The notes: generated by a model from the sequence alone, not told the origin. A stretch of DNA of 64,000 bases from Ganoderma boninense (GCA_002900995.3 CM035309.1:3044389-3108388); one strand, 5' to 3'. Positions 12,474 through 25,656 are shown, counted from the stretch's first letter. Numbers and translations: made by a program.

Positions 12474-15400
12474 CTAACAGTTACCGCCTGAATCAGCTCG
12501 CAAATGGATAGCTTTCTTGCGCTTGCGCTTTATCCTCTGCGAGTCCGAATCCTCGAAGTCATGCTTGCGCTTATTTGCTGCGGTCGACGGCGCTGAACCT
12601 AGGTTTGTAGACGACGCACGGTTGCTTGGTTGAGTGGCTGACCGCGACGAGTTCGCAGGAGCTGCAACGCTTCGCACAGTGCCAGCCGGACGGGATCCTT
12701 GAGGTTTCCGATCCATCTGCGCCGCATCGACGGTTTCCCTATACACTCCGTCCAGAAACACCACAGTCACATTACCCGGTTGAGAAACTCGACTCGATCT
12801 GCCGGCACTGCGAGAGCCGGATCCAACAGGGCGATGGGGGTTCACGGGCGAACCAGGGACCTGGCGTATGGGAAGCGTGCGTGGAGTACGTCTCAATAAC
12901 CATGAGCAGCTAGCGACAAATGCAAGTTGCTCACCAGATGGTTTGGATGGTGCTTCTCAGAGCGGATAGTTTCGGATTCCTTGATGGGAAGCTTCTCTTC
13001 ATTCCCGTGCTGTGCCTTGGCCGGAGCCTCACCGCCTGATGTCGGCCTAAACTTCCGCTCGTTTAGGTGCTGTTGGAATGGGGGCCAAAGGAACGAACGA
13101 CGTGACCAGAATCAGGATGATCCTTGACATACCGATACGCATGACTTACCATCTGAGGCCCTGCTGCACGCTTCGATTTTGGTGACTGCTGAGGGGACCT
13201 CTTGGCCTTGGTGTCCGAAGTAGTCATCGCAGTCGTCGGCTCTATTTGATTCCACGTATCCAGCTTGTCGCGACCCTTTCCCTTGGGAGACTGGCTCGGT
13301 CGAGTACTACTCGAAGTCGGCGCAGCACGGGGAACAGAATCTGAAATGTCATTACGGGGAGCTGACGACGGCGGGGGAGGGCGTGACGGATTAGACCGAC
13401 CAGTCGGTTGCGGCGGAGCTCTACCAGTCATTTCATTAGGCTGAGCATCGCGTTTTTCCAACTTCACAATGGCGGTTGCTGGAAGAGCCTCGGGAACGGA
13501 GCGCCCGGTTGGCTGACTACGGCTTCCATCGTTCTTCCGTGGGATCACTGCCTTCGAGTTGTGTTTGCTGGTCTGAGATTTGGCACCTCTGCCGAGGGAT
13601 TCACCGCTTCTAGGCGGAGGTGAAGATCGTCCGCTATGCGTTATTAGTGCGATTGACTGGGCTTGACCATGCATAGATTACCAACGTTTTCTGACCCGAA
13701 GCTCTATCCGCCCCTTCTGGTTCCTCCCACAAAACAAGGATCGTCTCAGTTTTGACGTGTCGGTTGAATTTTCTCTGCTTGTGCCGCAACACGTTACTGT
13801 CTTTGATCCCGGCGTCCACCTTCAGGAATAATCCAGAATAGGATCCATCGGCCTCGACTGGCCCTCTTGCGACGGGTTCTGAGCCGGATATGATACCTGA
13901 ACAAGTTCAATCTCCCAACCGCATGCGAGATTCTAGGCACTGCTCACTTCTGAATCCGCCCTCGACGGCCTTGAAATGGATCCTGTGCTCGCCTTCGATG
14001 CGCAACGCTTCTTCCAAGCAGCGAAATTCTTCAGCTGAGAGCTCCGCGATACCCCTGCTGGCGCCGCCATGCTCCTTCCGAAATTCGCCAGGCCAGGGAA
14101 CCTGCTTGTAGGGCCAATTGAGGCAGCACAGTCCATCAGATGCCATCCGCGCAATCCACGCCTTCCCCGGCCATTTATCCTTTGAATTTGGCGGTAGGAC
14201 ACCCCCAGCGTCAACTTAATGGCGGGCAAATGCGAGGATGAAGTTAGACTTGGTCCCAAAATCGACTGGATACACGAACCGAAGCGGGAAATCAACTCGG
14301 CCGAGACAGTTCGCCTTTGAGTTGCGTCCTGTTTGATCATTGACGAAGGACGTGCAGCCTCGTGTTTGGTTCGTGGTGCTTTGAACGCTCCGTCGTCATC
14401 GTCATCGTCATCGTCGTCCTCGACGATCTCGGCCTGGTCTGACGAGCTAGTGGACGCCTCCTCATCGGAATCGATGTCATTGACAGGCGAGGAATGCGGA
14501 CTTGGGCTGTCTTGTCGATCATTTTCTGAGTCGTGGGGGCTATGAACAGATAAGCGAACAATGTTTCGAACTCGAAATGAAATATCTCACCGGATGTAGT
14601 CACATAGGAGGCGCACGGCTGATTCGGGGCCTCTGGCAGAGTCTATGAACTGAGTCAAAAGGGTCAACTACTGCTAATGACGACTGCTATGTCAAGCACT
14701 TACGCCTACAGCGTGAGGGGTTTCAAATACTCTGCCGCAATCCCCCGAGAAGGGCTTGGCAACCACCATTGAGGCTTCGAATCCCCACGAATAGGCGTAG
14801 CGAAGGGTCTAAGTAGGCCATGGTGTTACCATGATTTTCGCTGCACGGAAGCAAACAGAACCTACCAAGGTCTCAAGCTCATCCAGGTAGAACTCCCATG
14901 CTTGCTGTGGATCGTGGATGCTGGACAGTCCTGCAGTCTCTTCTGCACGGAACATGGTAAGGACGCTTCTCCAATCCTCCTGATTCCTCTGGAACATTTC
15001 GAGGCAGCGATTGATGACATCAGGATCCTCGATGTCGACGTCTGAACAGATAACCATTACTATATGCCGGTACATGATCAACTGACGCGAATCAGTACCT
15101 TGGGGCTGTCGACCAATGCGGTCCAGTTCTTGACCAACATTGAGCGCAAAGTAGCGTGCGTAGACTTTCTTCACGTCCGGCAGCTTTCTCATGCGTTCTG
15201 TCAAGCGGAGGTGAAGGACCTCCGATGACAGACCCGTTGTCAACTCCAGGTTTCGGAAAGCGTCAAGCAAGATCTCGAGCGTGGCTTCAACCGGATCGCC
15301 CTGCGGCTTAGGTGCCTCCTCGCCTTCCGCCTCGGGCCGAGTCTGGGGATCATTGATGACTGGAAACGCGCTTGAATGGTTCGTGTCGCGGGGAGGTGGA

Positions 15401-16580
15401 TCCTCTGGGAGGTCCGACTGGAGGACCTTTACATCAAAAATCAGCGATTATAAGTTTCGGAAAGCACAGATACGCAACATGGCGCACCTCATTTTCGGAG
15501 TTCTTCACAGGAACATCGTCTCCCAGAGAAGTCGATGGACTGCCCTTGTGACTACCCCCCGTCGACTGTAGGCCGTACGCAGATTTTTCATCTAACGCAG
15601 ATGACAATGTTGAATCGGTCGAGTAGGTGGCAGGTACGGGAGCATATATAACGCCCTATATCACAGAGGTTGGATAGATGTTAGACGAGAGCATGGAGAT
15701 GGGGAACACTCACGTTTGGCACCTGTGAAGCCATGGCTGTTCCAGGCGGACCTTCACTTGCGTCGTGACCCACTTCAGATTCCTCGGATATGCTTGGCAA
15801 TGTTCTCAATGCTGTAGTTGTCGCCAAAAGGTCAACGAAGGTCCCGAAATCCTGCAGAAATAGGCTCACGGTCAACCCAAGTGCCCGTAGGTGTGGAGAT
15901 CCCGTCCTTTTCGCTTCCACGGCGATGATGTGTGCTACGTAGGTTGTCTTGATATCGACTTCAGCTAGTACTATCTGCACAAGTACCGACTTACATTGGC
16001 TTTTGGGGTGTTGACCGAGAGCTTCCGCTACTCTCAGGCTGTTCCGCCTTGGATGGAGGCTGGCTGCTGTCTAGCTGTGTTTTGTTGCGGGGAGGATCTT
16101 GCGTCTGACATCAGGTTAGGTCGTTAACAGTCATCTCAAGAATACAATTAGGTTTACTCACCACTTGGGATGGAGCTACACGTTTTCCTTCCACGAGCCC
16201 GGAAACATCCAGCTTAGTAGAGACCGACGTAGGTTCTTGAGGCCGTGTTCGCCTGGATTGAAGACCTTTTGCAAGAAAGAAATTGTCAGAAGTCGCTGCC
16301 TTTTCTGAAAGCGTGATCGACCTGCGAAGTCCGCGAGACGAGGATGTTCTGCTGGTCAAGACGGAATTGGATGCTTCCTGCACAAAAAGAGCATCGTCTC
16401 TCGCATCGCATGTCTTGAATTTAATTCTGGTGGAGCGTCTGAGGGTCAAGTTCTTTGCGTTTTTGCCGTCAAATTCCATGGCCATGTAGAATCTGACGGA
16501 GATCGGGACTACTGTCTTGCGGGATGAATTCCCTAACACAGGGCCGATTCCATGGAGGGCCGATTCAACGGTCCTGTACA
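12474..16580 (-). CDS. Large multi-exon nuclear-type protein, function unknown
   Basis: A chain of minus-strand exon-like blocks joins mostly in phase through short introns: about 16111-16580, 15995-16104, 15690-15980, 14860-15430, 14710-14810, 14590-14645 and 14235-14540, then blocks down to 12474. The first block has MAMEFDGKNAKNLTLRRS; the 14.9-15.4 kb block includes MYRHIVMVICSDVDIEDPD; the next reads TLRYAYSWGFEASMVVAKPF. An acidic run of about nine Asp/Glu is encoded at 14393-14425. The part after it, from GKAWIARMASDGLCCLNWPY to FRCLEEALRIEGEHRIHFK, is dense and well folded in appearance. The C-terminal third is Ser/Pro/Arg-rich and ends with a nuclear-localisation-like KRKHDFEDSDSQRIKRKRK. 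One junction near 12.9 kb does not keep phase in my model. I do not recognise the family; nuclear location is inferred from the basic cluster. The start is uncertain. Confidence 0.6.
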
Positions 16581-17930
16581 TCAAGGTGTCTTCTGTAGAC
16601 AACGGGCCAAGGTTCACTCACCCAGGACGACGACAAAGGCAAGGTCAGTAGCGCTTCATGCGGTGGTCGTGCTGGATCGACAGCAAGGGCCACAACGTGA
16701 TAGATGGTCAAACTAACCCGGTGATCGTTTAGCGCCATACATACGCGCGCGGTGGCTCTCACGGAGCATGCTCCCATGTCAGGTCAGCGGCGCCCATTCG
16801 CATTTGACCGCAATGCTGGGCATTATTCAGGACAGCTATGGAAGAATTCTTTGGAAGTCAAGGGAATTAAGTTTCAAAGCGCTGCACCAAGTCAGATATT
16901 CAGTGGCGGCTTGGTATGTGCTCAGATCCCCGCAGCCCCATTCCAATTCGACCCTAAGTGCCAAATTGACCGGGCGCATGATGGAAACAATTCCTCTGTC
17001 ACCTGCAGTCATCTTGGCACTGGCTCTTAGTAGCATTGGATGCCACCGCGCGGTCTTTCGAGACCGCGTGCACGGCGTCTGGAATATCATGCCGCGACGT
17101 CTACTGGTCTGCGTCAGATAAGCTTCTCGTATATGAGTACCTAAGTCCCAACCTAGTATAGCGTGGTGGCCGAAAATCGGCAGTGATACATGATACAAGT
17201 CATGCCGTTATGGAGGAGACCAGTAGAATTGATTCAGCTCAAGACAGAGGACGCGATGACCCTGAATTCCGAATCGTTCCCTGACTGTATCGTGTGTTCA
17301 TGGTTCATAACATGCATGGATCAAAAACGGACCATATTAGTGAATGCGGGCTTTCTGCGGAGCCGGTGCGTTTACAGGTCATAGTTGAGGAAGGGGGAGT
17401 GCATAGTCAACTGATGCTGTCCATCAGACCCTCTGTAGATGCCGGCACTGATACAGGGTCATACGGAAGGTAATAATCAGATTAATATTATGAATCGCAA
17501 CTTTGAGCTGAGAGCGGAAGGCTGAATGCAAAGTTCCCTCGGTCGGAGGCTCGTTGGGGCTAATGCCACGCACTCCCCGTGAGACCCGCTTTGACAGGCA
17601 GCGAAACGGCCTTGACATAGTGGAGGAAATATGAATGATCGGAAGCATTTTTGTACCTTTCCCATCCTGGATGGCAAATGACAACATCCGGATTCCATGT
17701 CATTTGGACTCGTAACGCATATCGTTGGATGAGATGCTCTGCTGTGATCATGGGTCATAACACACGCCGGAACCGAGCCGCCCCTCTCCACGATCATCAA
17801 ATCGAGCCCAAGTGGGCCGCCCTCCCTCCAGACGGCGTTTTATTTGAGGCCCCGACTTCATGTTTTGTTCTGGACGTCGAGCTGATCATGGATGTGACAG
17901 ACCGTGACTCTGCGCCGCGTAGAATCTCCC
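16581..17930. other. No recognisable gene
   Basis: About 1.35 kb between the divergently transcribed large minus-strand gene and the tyrosine recombinase. The first 200 bases contain an open frame starting at 16739 (minus) that might be an upstream exon of the large gene, but I could not join it in phase. The rest holds only short frames. Confidence 0.5.
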
Positions 17931-17937
17931 GCTCGGC

Positions 17938-17944
17938 TATATAA
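17938..17944 (+). promoter_or_regulatory. TATA box of the tyrosine recombinase gene
   Basis: TATATAA lies 59 bp upstream of the ATG at 18003, in the right place for transcription to start around 17970. It suggests the recombinase copy at 18.0-19.6 kb keeps its own promoter. The match is by eye only. Confidence 0.5.
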
Positions 17945-18002
17945 GTGTGCGTCGCCGGTTGCTCATACGTTCACACTACTCTCGATACCTTCCTCCAACA
18001 AG

Positions 18003-19643
18003 ATGAACACTCCCTTACCACTGTCCTCCCTCGTAGACTCTACCCTCGATAAGTCTATCCCCGTGCATGAAGTAGAAGATGACTGCGAGGGAGAAGACGA
18101 GGCGACCACGATTGACCACACTGCTGACTCCAACGGGTCGCGAGCAACGTGGTCAACAAAGACCCTCGCCGAAGCTTCAAGAGGTGTCAAAGATACGACT
18201 TTCGACAAGTACACTCGGTGAGTGCATCGGTCAGAGCCTGTGGGATGCATCGGCGCTGTGACTGACCGCCTTGATGTTGAAGCTTGTCCAACAACTTTTG
18301 CACTTGGCTAGTCAACAAAGGCTTCTCCGATAGTCATTCCAACATCTTTGAAGACGATACGAGTGGAGACATCGTGTCGTGGATTTGCATCTGGATTATG
18401 GAGCTGTGAGCGCACACTTTACCTATCTCTTCTCCCGGTCATTTCCATCGCGTTTTGACCACCAAATCTTGATCTAGAGCCGACGACATTAACCCTGATG
18501 GATCTCGCAAACCTTCTACTCAGCCCCGAGTCTCTTTCGGACATGCCACTGCCATGCGTGCCTCGCTTACCTACCGGTTTGCCATCGTCCCAACTCGAGG
18601 CAAAGTCCATTGGCATCAGAACGATTCCGGCGTATGGAAGGGCAATCCCTCGCTGTCATTCCAGGTTTCCCACTATATGTTGTCGCTCAGGCGGCGAAAG
18701 GTACGTGGCGTTTAAGTCCGCTGTCTCTCGTGATCCGCAGGTTCTCAAATCGGTGTTAGGCCCAGTCTGGGGAGTCATCTATGAGCTCGCGAGCGATGAA
18801 CTCTCTCGTATTGCGGGAACTTCATCGCCATAACCATATGCCCGAAAAGTGGATGTTGAAGCCTTATGCTCCCGTTCCGCGCGGTCGCGGCTTCGATATC
18901 GGGCCGCATGCAAGACGCTTGCTTCAGGCAGTCTACACGCTGGCTTTTTGGTGCCTCCTCAGGTCCGACGAGGTGCTCACCATACAGATGAAGGACATCA
19001 AGCTTCTAGATGGAGAAAAGGGGATTATCGAGTTGACCCTTACTCACAGAAAAACCCACCAGTTCGAGCGTCAGCGTCATTTCCTCCCGAAGGCTATCTT
19101 ATACTAATCATCCCTCGCAGACACCCGGCCATTCACGCTCTATGCGCGCCCGAGCTGCGATGCCTCCATCTGCCCTGTCCGAGCGTTGGCAGCGTGGTTG
19201 GCGGTTTACAACCAACTTGATCCCCATGCCTACCTCTTCCCTGACATGGCGTCGGGTGACCGGCCAGGCACAGGAGACAAGTACCTGGTTCGTGTCCTTT
19301 TCGCTAGTGAAAAACAGGGCTGATGCGTGTTATCCAGGACACTAGGAAGTTCCTCCGCATGATGCGTCACAATCTCGAGGAGATTGAGTGCGATCCAACT
19401 CCATACGGCACTCATTCTTTTCGCCGTGGAGGATGCCAATTTCTTGCTACAGAGATGCGATGGCCGATCACAAGGATCTGCGAATGGGGAGGATGGTCCA
19501 TGAATTTCTCTCATATGACCATTGTGAAGTATCTGATGTCTTGGAACGACCAGCCCCTGGAGCCTCGTGAGCATTACCTAGATCCCAATCGTCTTCCGGC
19601 AACTCGTTGTTACGCATGTGGGCGTACTTGCCATTGCGCTTGA
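18003..19643 (+). CDS. Tyrosine recombinase, apparently intact, six exons
   Basis: Exons 18003-18217, 18283-18405, 18478-18700, 18760-19075, 19121-19255 and 19318-19643 join in phase to give 445 aa. Tyrosine-recombinase catalytic residues are all visible: Arg255 in FWCLLRSDEV, the beta-hairpin Lys285 in LTHRKTHQFE, His370 and Arg373 in YGTHSFRRGG, the H/W-box position in CEWGGWS, and the nucleophile Tyr409 in MTIVKYLMSW. The C-terminus CYACGRTCHC looks like a metal-binding tail. Such enzymes cut and rejoin DNA through a covalent tyrosine link. Many mushroom genomes carry stand-alone relatives, and Crypton and Starship elements use related enzymes. I see no extra DNA-binding domain. The fifth intron (GTGACC donor, 62 nt) is the least certain; without it there is a frame change shared by the fragment at 62.4-62.7 kb. 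It lies 2.2 kb from the right end of the copy-A-only interval and points toward it. Confidence 0.8.
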
Positions 19644-21877
19644 TCAGAGTATTTTCGCTGCTGTTTCCCGCGTGGCCGAGTGCTTGTAGCTTCCACTTTG
19701 TCCATGTACCCATATTACAATGACCACATCACCTTATCACTGCACTCCATATTTTTCCCTTCTCCATGGAAACTGGTCTCGGACGCATGGGTGACTACAA
19801 CTTTATAGACCAAAGTCAAGATGTATTGAAACTGCCTGCCGCGACTCGAACCTAGATGGTCCAAAGCTTCCAGGTGCATTTAAGATTGTCCAGTCTAGAA
19901 ACTGGAAGTTTTGCAAAAGTCGTCAGTTGCGAAGTGGCGAGGAACATGGTAACGAGGCAGTGACGGGGGGAGTTGGTATGCGCGGGAGCGCGGTCGATGT
20001 AGGGGCTGAAAAAAGACATCAGTGCTCAGCGAGGTTGTTCGTCAATGTTAGCACACTTGGAGACTGGTGGTTGATAACGTCCGATTGCAAGCTCTGCCCA
20101 GGGGTGTTACTGGAGCTCGGTATGATTGTTTCCCACACGCTTTTGTCCTCGCTCTAAGGCCCACTTACATCATTCCTCCATCCACCCCTTCCCCCAGAAC
20201 AGAGCCTCGGGAACGTGAGGACCGCTCGTGCCCGGGAAAGGCAGAACTACGCCCAGATCACGGGGTACCGGTCGTCCTCGAGACACTACTGTTCCAAGGA
20301 CATCTCAGCACGCGCTATCTCAGACTTGCACACATTACCGCATCCCCCCGGGCAAGAAGAAGGCTAGACAGACGGGAGTGCGGCTTCCGCGCTCGCATCG
20401 ACGGGAGGCAACACATACATAAATCCGCTTAAAGTGGTATGTATGTGGCGTTGGCAGGGCAAGAATATATCAGACACTCGGAAGGTCTTGTGAGGTGGCC
20501 TCTGAAGGATGATCTGTGCCTGCGCGTTGCGTGCAAGAGTACGCCGTTGTCGCCGACTTCTACTATCCTCCCCCCCTTTCAGCCCAAAAACGAATATCGC
20601 TTCGCCTAGAGTACTTCCTCCTCAGTCTTGCTCACGGTTCCGAGTCCTTGCAGTATAACCGTTGCAATAAGTTCTTCCATGGAGGCCTTCCGCGTCCTCT
20701 TCACCCCAACTGGCACGCACATTGATTTAATGCCCACTTCATGCGACAAAACACGTTGCTCCGCCTCCGAGCAACACCCTTACCTCTCCATGAACTGCTA
20801 CAAAGCCGAATCCATCGACCCCAGCGTCTACAAGCTCCTCAGCTGCGTCCGGGTAGTCCTAGTGGCTGGCCAGGCTCATCCCACTGATACTCCGGGTCTC
20901 CGAGTCGACTGGTGGGAATAGCTAGACGTGGGGAACATGCTGGGGGACATAAGAGGAGGTCGAGAACTTTAATAATGCACCACGTGTCCGCAGTAGCACC
21001 AGAGCCGAACCTGCAGAAGCACTGGGTGCTTAGAGAGAAGAACCTTTAAGCCGCTGACGTTCCTGGATTCAGCATCGTCGAGGTCAGTGATCCATGCCGC
21101 GTGTGTGGTAGTAGATGACTTCACCAAGAAATCTGATCTCTGTCCAGGCCATTCCCACATCCGGCTAGTATATTCGCTCCCTCTTCAAGTTGCTCGAAAC
21201 ATCCTTGGCAAGATGCTTGTTCAAGATGTGATTACGAGGCATGACGAAGCCGATCTCTAGAATAGAGAGGGCAGTCTTCCTGTGCGAACATGCGCAGGAC
21301 GAATGCCTCGGCTCTGAAATATTGGTACGTGCCTCTTCTGCGCGTGTCGGGTGTTGGATATTGAGTACCAGGTTCCTGGAGCGCAGTCCTGGCTTCAGCG
21401 TATCTACACCAAGTGCGGTACGTGCTTACATTGTCAGAGTACTAGTCCGCAGCCTTGTGGATAAGTTTTGCTGGTCTTTGAAACTAGCTTTCAGTAGAAT
21501 TTCGCCGCGGCCTGGAGAGGTTGGTGTCCGTTCGAGTCGTCCTAGTAGCGTAGTCAAAATACTCGCCCTGGTGGCCTAAATGAAACGATTCACCTCGAAC
21601 AAAACGCCGCATTACGTAGCCAGAATTGAAATGTGAGCGACCTTCGCTCGCGGCCGAAGACGAACCAGAAGTCGGTATGTAGACCGCCGCGTGAATCTAC
21701 GAGCAAGCTCGAGTTCCAGCTCTAGTAAGACAGGCGAGAAGCATGGTGATAAACCCCATGTCTTACGGGAAGGCTCCAAGGAGTCCGACTATTACACTGA
21801 GTGTCCTAGCTACAGAGTCAGAGACTCTGTGTGATGAAGACTCGGAGATCGAGAGCGCGTCGGAGAGTTGAATCTGC
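19644..21877. other. No recognisable gene
   Basis: About 2.2 kb from the recombinase stop to block 2. A plus-strand frame at 20628-20921 ends with a protein-like VYKLLSCVRVVLVAGQ but has no family match. A 112-codon plus frame at 21241-21579 is also unrecognised. If the recombinase belongs to a mobile element, one element end should be sought here. Confidence 0.45.
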
Positions 21878-24800
21878 GTTTCTCACCAGTTGTATCCATT
21901 TGAAAGCGAAGAGAACGGCACCAGAGGAGGCAGGATGCAGGTACTCGATGGTCACCACCGAGCTAACGTCGATCGCTTAGGTATCCTTGAGCCTTAGCAC
22001 GGTGGCCATCATCTTCATGGCTAATGCGTTATAACTATGGAACAGTGGATCGCACTGCTATGAGAGACCATAGAAGGCGGAAGACAACAACATGCCTACT
22101 GACCTCTAGTACATGCGCCACGAGTACCTCTCACATTCCTCTGGCCTATTCCACGGTAGCCCTTCCGCAGGTTGAAGGCATACATCTTGTAGCCAGCTTC
22201 GTCCGGCATGAGAGTGGGGCCGAAATTTAGGCGACATTCATACCAGGAACGTTCATTCGAGGGTGATAGTCGTGCTAATATCAGTGTGGGTAGGTGTGGG
22301 TAGCTGGGAAAAGGGTAAGAAGAACGCTCACCCGGCGGTGTTTGAGCATTCGCATAGAGGAGGGCGACGAACCCAGGTGGGCAGTGCCATGGCTCTGTGA
22401 GGGTCGATCAGATGGTGGCGAACGTCGTGCTGACACTCGGAGCAAAAGTTGAGACTAGAAGGTACGGGATCAGATGATCTGGCATTCTCACTGAAGCATT
22501 TGCAGTGGTCATGGTGGGAGACGAGTATGATACTGAATTTAGATGAGAGCGGGTGGAGCTGGAGGTCCCAGGTGAAAGTCAAGTGTAGTGACTGTGGAGA
22601 CAGACGGCGAGAGATGCCGCCTACATGCCTTGGAAGACGACAGCGATCCAGAAGGTAAGTAGGTCCATAGGAGGAGCGCATGCAACCGCGAGCAGCACTT
22701 AAGAGAAGGTGAGCTCGAGCGGAGACGAGGGGTGAAGCGGAGTCGAACAAGGGAAAGCAGAGTCGAACGAGGGGAGGCGTACAGGGCGGGCAAGCGCAAA
22801 TCGAATTAGTCCGCTCGGACGGGCTCCCGGGCCGCGGCCCGAAGAGTCCGAGGCCTGATCTGCTGACTATATCCTCCCAGATTTGCGCCAGCCGCGAGAA
22901 GTCGAACTGTCGAAGATCACCTGCGTTCATCGGCATGAAAGATGTAGGGGTGGTGCAGAAATGGAGCTTCAAGTCCAGCAAGTGCAGTGAGCAGCCGCGC
23001 GGTTGGTTGCGGAGCGCATCCATGAGAGTGAGCCAGAAGTTTGCCTTCACCATCGTCGGCCAACGTCAAGTACTGGGGAATCGCCCCGCAGCATGACCAC
23101 GGGAATCCTGGCGATTGTACTGGCGAGGTTCAGAAGCGTGAAATTGCACAACTCGACGCACCCGTCCGTTCAAGCCGACAGCAACCGATCCTCAGACCAA
23201 CATCGCGACCGTTTCAAGTCTTGGTGTGCGTGTCCAACGAGCATGACGTTGTTGCCGATCAGCGTGTAGAGCGCAAGATGTGCGGCAGTGGCGGAACTGG
23301 CGTGAGTTCACGGGCTGGCACTTGACGACGTCGACGAGTACGACCTTCCCAGTCGACCGCAAGGTGCATTAATTAAGATGATGCACGGAATGGAAAGCGT
23401 ACCATAACATACCTCCCAAGGAGACTTCTCGTCAGGCGACGACGCAACCGCGCTCAGCACACTCCGGCTGCCTTCGCGGGTCGCGGTCTTCGTAAGCGTC
23501 TTCTCAGGACACCTGTATAGCCATACCTCGGGCTCGTTGCAGGCAAAGTGCGAGTAAGCAAGGAAGACAAGGTAAACTTTCGGAGGGCAAGGAACGAGGG
23601 GGAGGAAACTCACCAAGTTGCCCCACCACCCACGCTGCCGGCCTTGAGCTACCATCTAGAATGCATATCTGCCTCGTGCCGTGCCGTGAGCACCGAGAGT
23701 CATGAACCACACAAGAAATAAGATAGACGTACGGGAATGACTTACCATCCATCTCGCGCAAGGAGCCGTCGCAACGGGCTCGGAGTAAATCGTACCAGGG
23801 GGCTCGCACTGGGGAGGCAACGAGCCGGAATATACTAGTATCTGTTCAAATGTGCGAGCATGCTTCTAAGCGGAGGAGGGCGACGTGATGGCGGAGCGGA
23901 CGTGGGTCGCGGTTTGCGGTAGACAGAGGTAGATTTTCGAGGTGCCATTGTAGCGCCCGAGCGGTCATCCGTTCCGCGCCGGCTTTGTCAACTCCGTTCT
24001 CCGCCCTGGAAACCTTGCTCGATTTCTCGACTCCGTACCCTCTCGGCCGCGTGCTCTCCTTTTCCAGCTCGACGTGCCTTTTGGCTCCGTCAAATTCCCT
24101 TCTTTCCCGCACCCTCATCATTGCTGCATGACTTATTCCTACTAACGGCAGCGAAAGACATGGCCATTGGGACCCGCACACGGCTGAGGAAACATCGGAC
24201 GCAGAACATCGTCGCCCACTGCATCTCAACATACAGACGCAGTTCTTAGAGTCAGGAGTTCTTAGGATTCTTCCTATCGAAAACACAATAAGACGAGACC
24301 ACAACGCCGTCCATGGGAGCGAAGGAGGCGGCGCAGGCGGCAAGGAGCGCAGGCGAGGTCGAAGTATCTCGTGGGGAGGAGACGGCGATGGAGATGGAGA
24401 CAGACATAGTCAGTACAGTGAGTAATTGATTCTAAGTCTCGTTCGCTGCCGTCGTAGGATGAGTTTTATGCGGGAAAGTTGTTCGAGGTTTTACGAAGCA
24501 TGTCTGATCGCATGTCTATTCGCTGCGTGGAATGGGAGCTGGCACCAGCATGGATGGCTGCAAGCCCCGTCCCTTTGCGATCGTCTCCCCTTTCGTTTTT
24601 CCCCAACGAGAAACGATGCAGTCTTTTGGGTGAGCCCTTGCGAGGACTGCGACGGGTCTCCCTCTTAGTAACAGATTTAAGTATTCGCGTTTTGAGTCCC
24701 TCGCGGGAATGTTCCCAGCATCGTTGCAGATGGCAGAGAGGCACCTCTCAATTCTAGCGCATCGCGTATTATCGCTGTCTCTGCGCTTCCTCGGCACGAT

Positions 24801-25656
24801 GTGCAGGCGAAGACACGATGTACCTCGGCTGCTGGAAGAAGGATTCCGTTCTCGTAGCCATGATGTCAAGGCATTTCGAGCGCATGAATCTGACAAGAAT
24901 GATGATGGAGAGCGGTGTTGTCTACATATGCGATCCGTATCGTTTCACATTCAAAGTGTAGCTCCTGCCTTCGAGTTGTACCTGATGGCCAGATTGGGCA
25001 ACGCAGAAGGATGACGGGCCTTTCCTCGTAAGTCTCACGCCAATGCTGTCTTCCAGTCCCACCGCATCAGACTCATCATTCCCATGCGTTGCCCGTGTTG
25101 CTCTCTAAAAGAAGCCAGCTGTTGATGCACCCCATACATGTGCAGCCATCTTCGCAATGCTGTTACAACGAACCATTCCGTTCCCTCTGTTTCCCTCTCT
25201 TGCACCTTCCATCAGGGATGGAGAGGATAGAATCATGATACGAAGATGGACAGAAACAGCTGACTGCTTCCTCTCTTTCAGACCTCGTTCTCAAAGGCTG
25301 CAGCCCAGGGACGGGACGTCGTGACCGAAGGCAGCTCTCTCGCAGGCGAACGTCGTCCTTGAGCTCCGGATAAGCGTTGCCTCTTGCAAGCACAAGACTA
25401 CGCCATCTGACTGTGCCCGCACTCGTGTGCTGGTGTTACTCGTCGCGCACCTCAGCGCTTGCAGAGCCCACCTGCCAGGCGCCCCATGGTCGGTCGCGCT
25501 GGCCCACGCGATGTCGTGGGGGCTAACATCCGTCGCCGAGTCCACTTGCCCACAACGGAATCGTCAGACTACAGCGCCAGCTGACAGACCTGCGTCTCAA
25601 ATGCCACGCTCGCACCAGTCAGGACTCCTCGAACCGCAGTGCAGGCTGGTGAGCTC
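21878..25656. repeat. Direct repeat block 2, copy A
   Basis: Nearly identical, in the same orientation, to 57781-61587. The left edge is the shared GTTTCTCACC and the right edge is the shared GTGAGCTC. The copies differ by 28 bp in total length, mostly one-base insertions or deletions in homopolymers plus small local changes. The best protein-like stretch is on the minus strand at 22860-23050. Elsewhere the block holds only short overlapping frames. Confidence 0.95.
22860..23080 (-). pseudogene. Leucine-rich/F-box-like protein fragment, copy A
   Basis: The minus strand reads FWLTLMDALRNQPRG, then LHLLDLKLHFC and QFDFSRLAQIWEDIVSRSG. The alternation of leucine-rich segments resembles C-terminal regions of mushroom F-box/LRR proteins, but no F-box is visible and the assignment is weak. 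In this copy a T run near 23038-23041 is one base longer than in copy B, which breaks the frame just before FWLTL. Either this copy is mutated or the base is a sequencing error. Confidence 0.3.

Noticed and set aside
19835..19915. B-box-like GGTTCGAGTC on the minus strand, possible second tRNA
   Set aside because: No convincing A box at the right distance, and neither T stem nor acceptor stem pairs.
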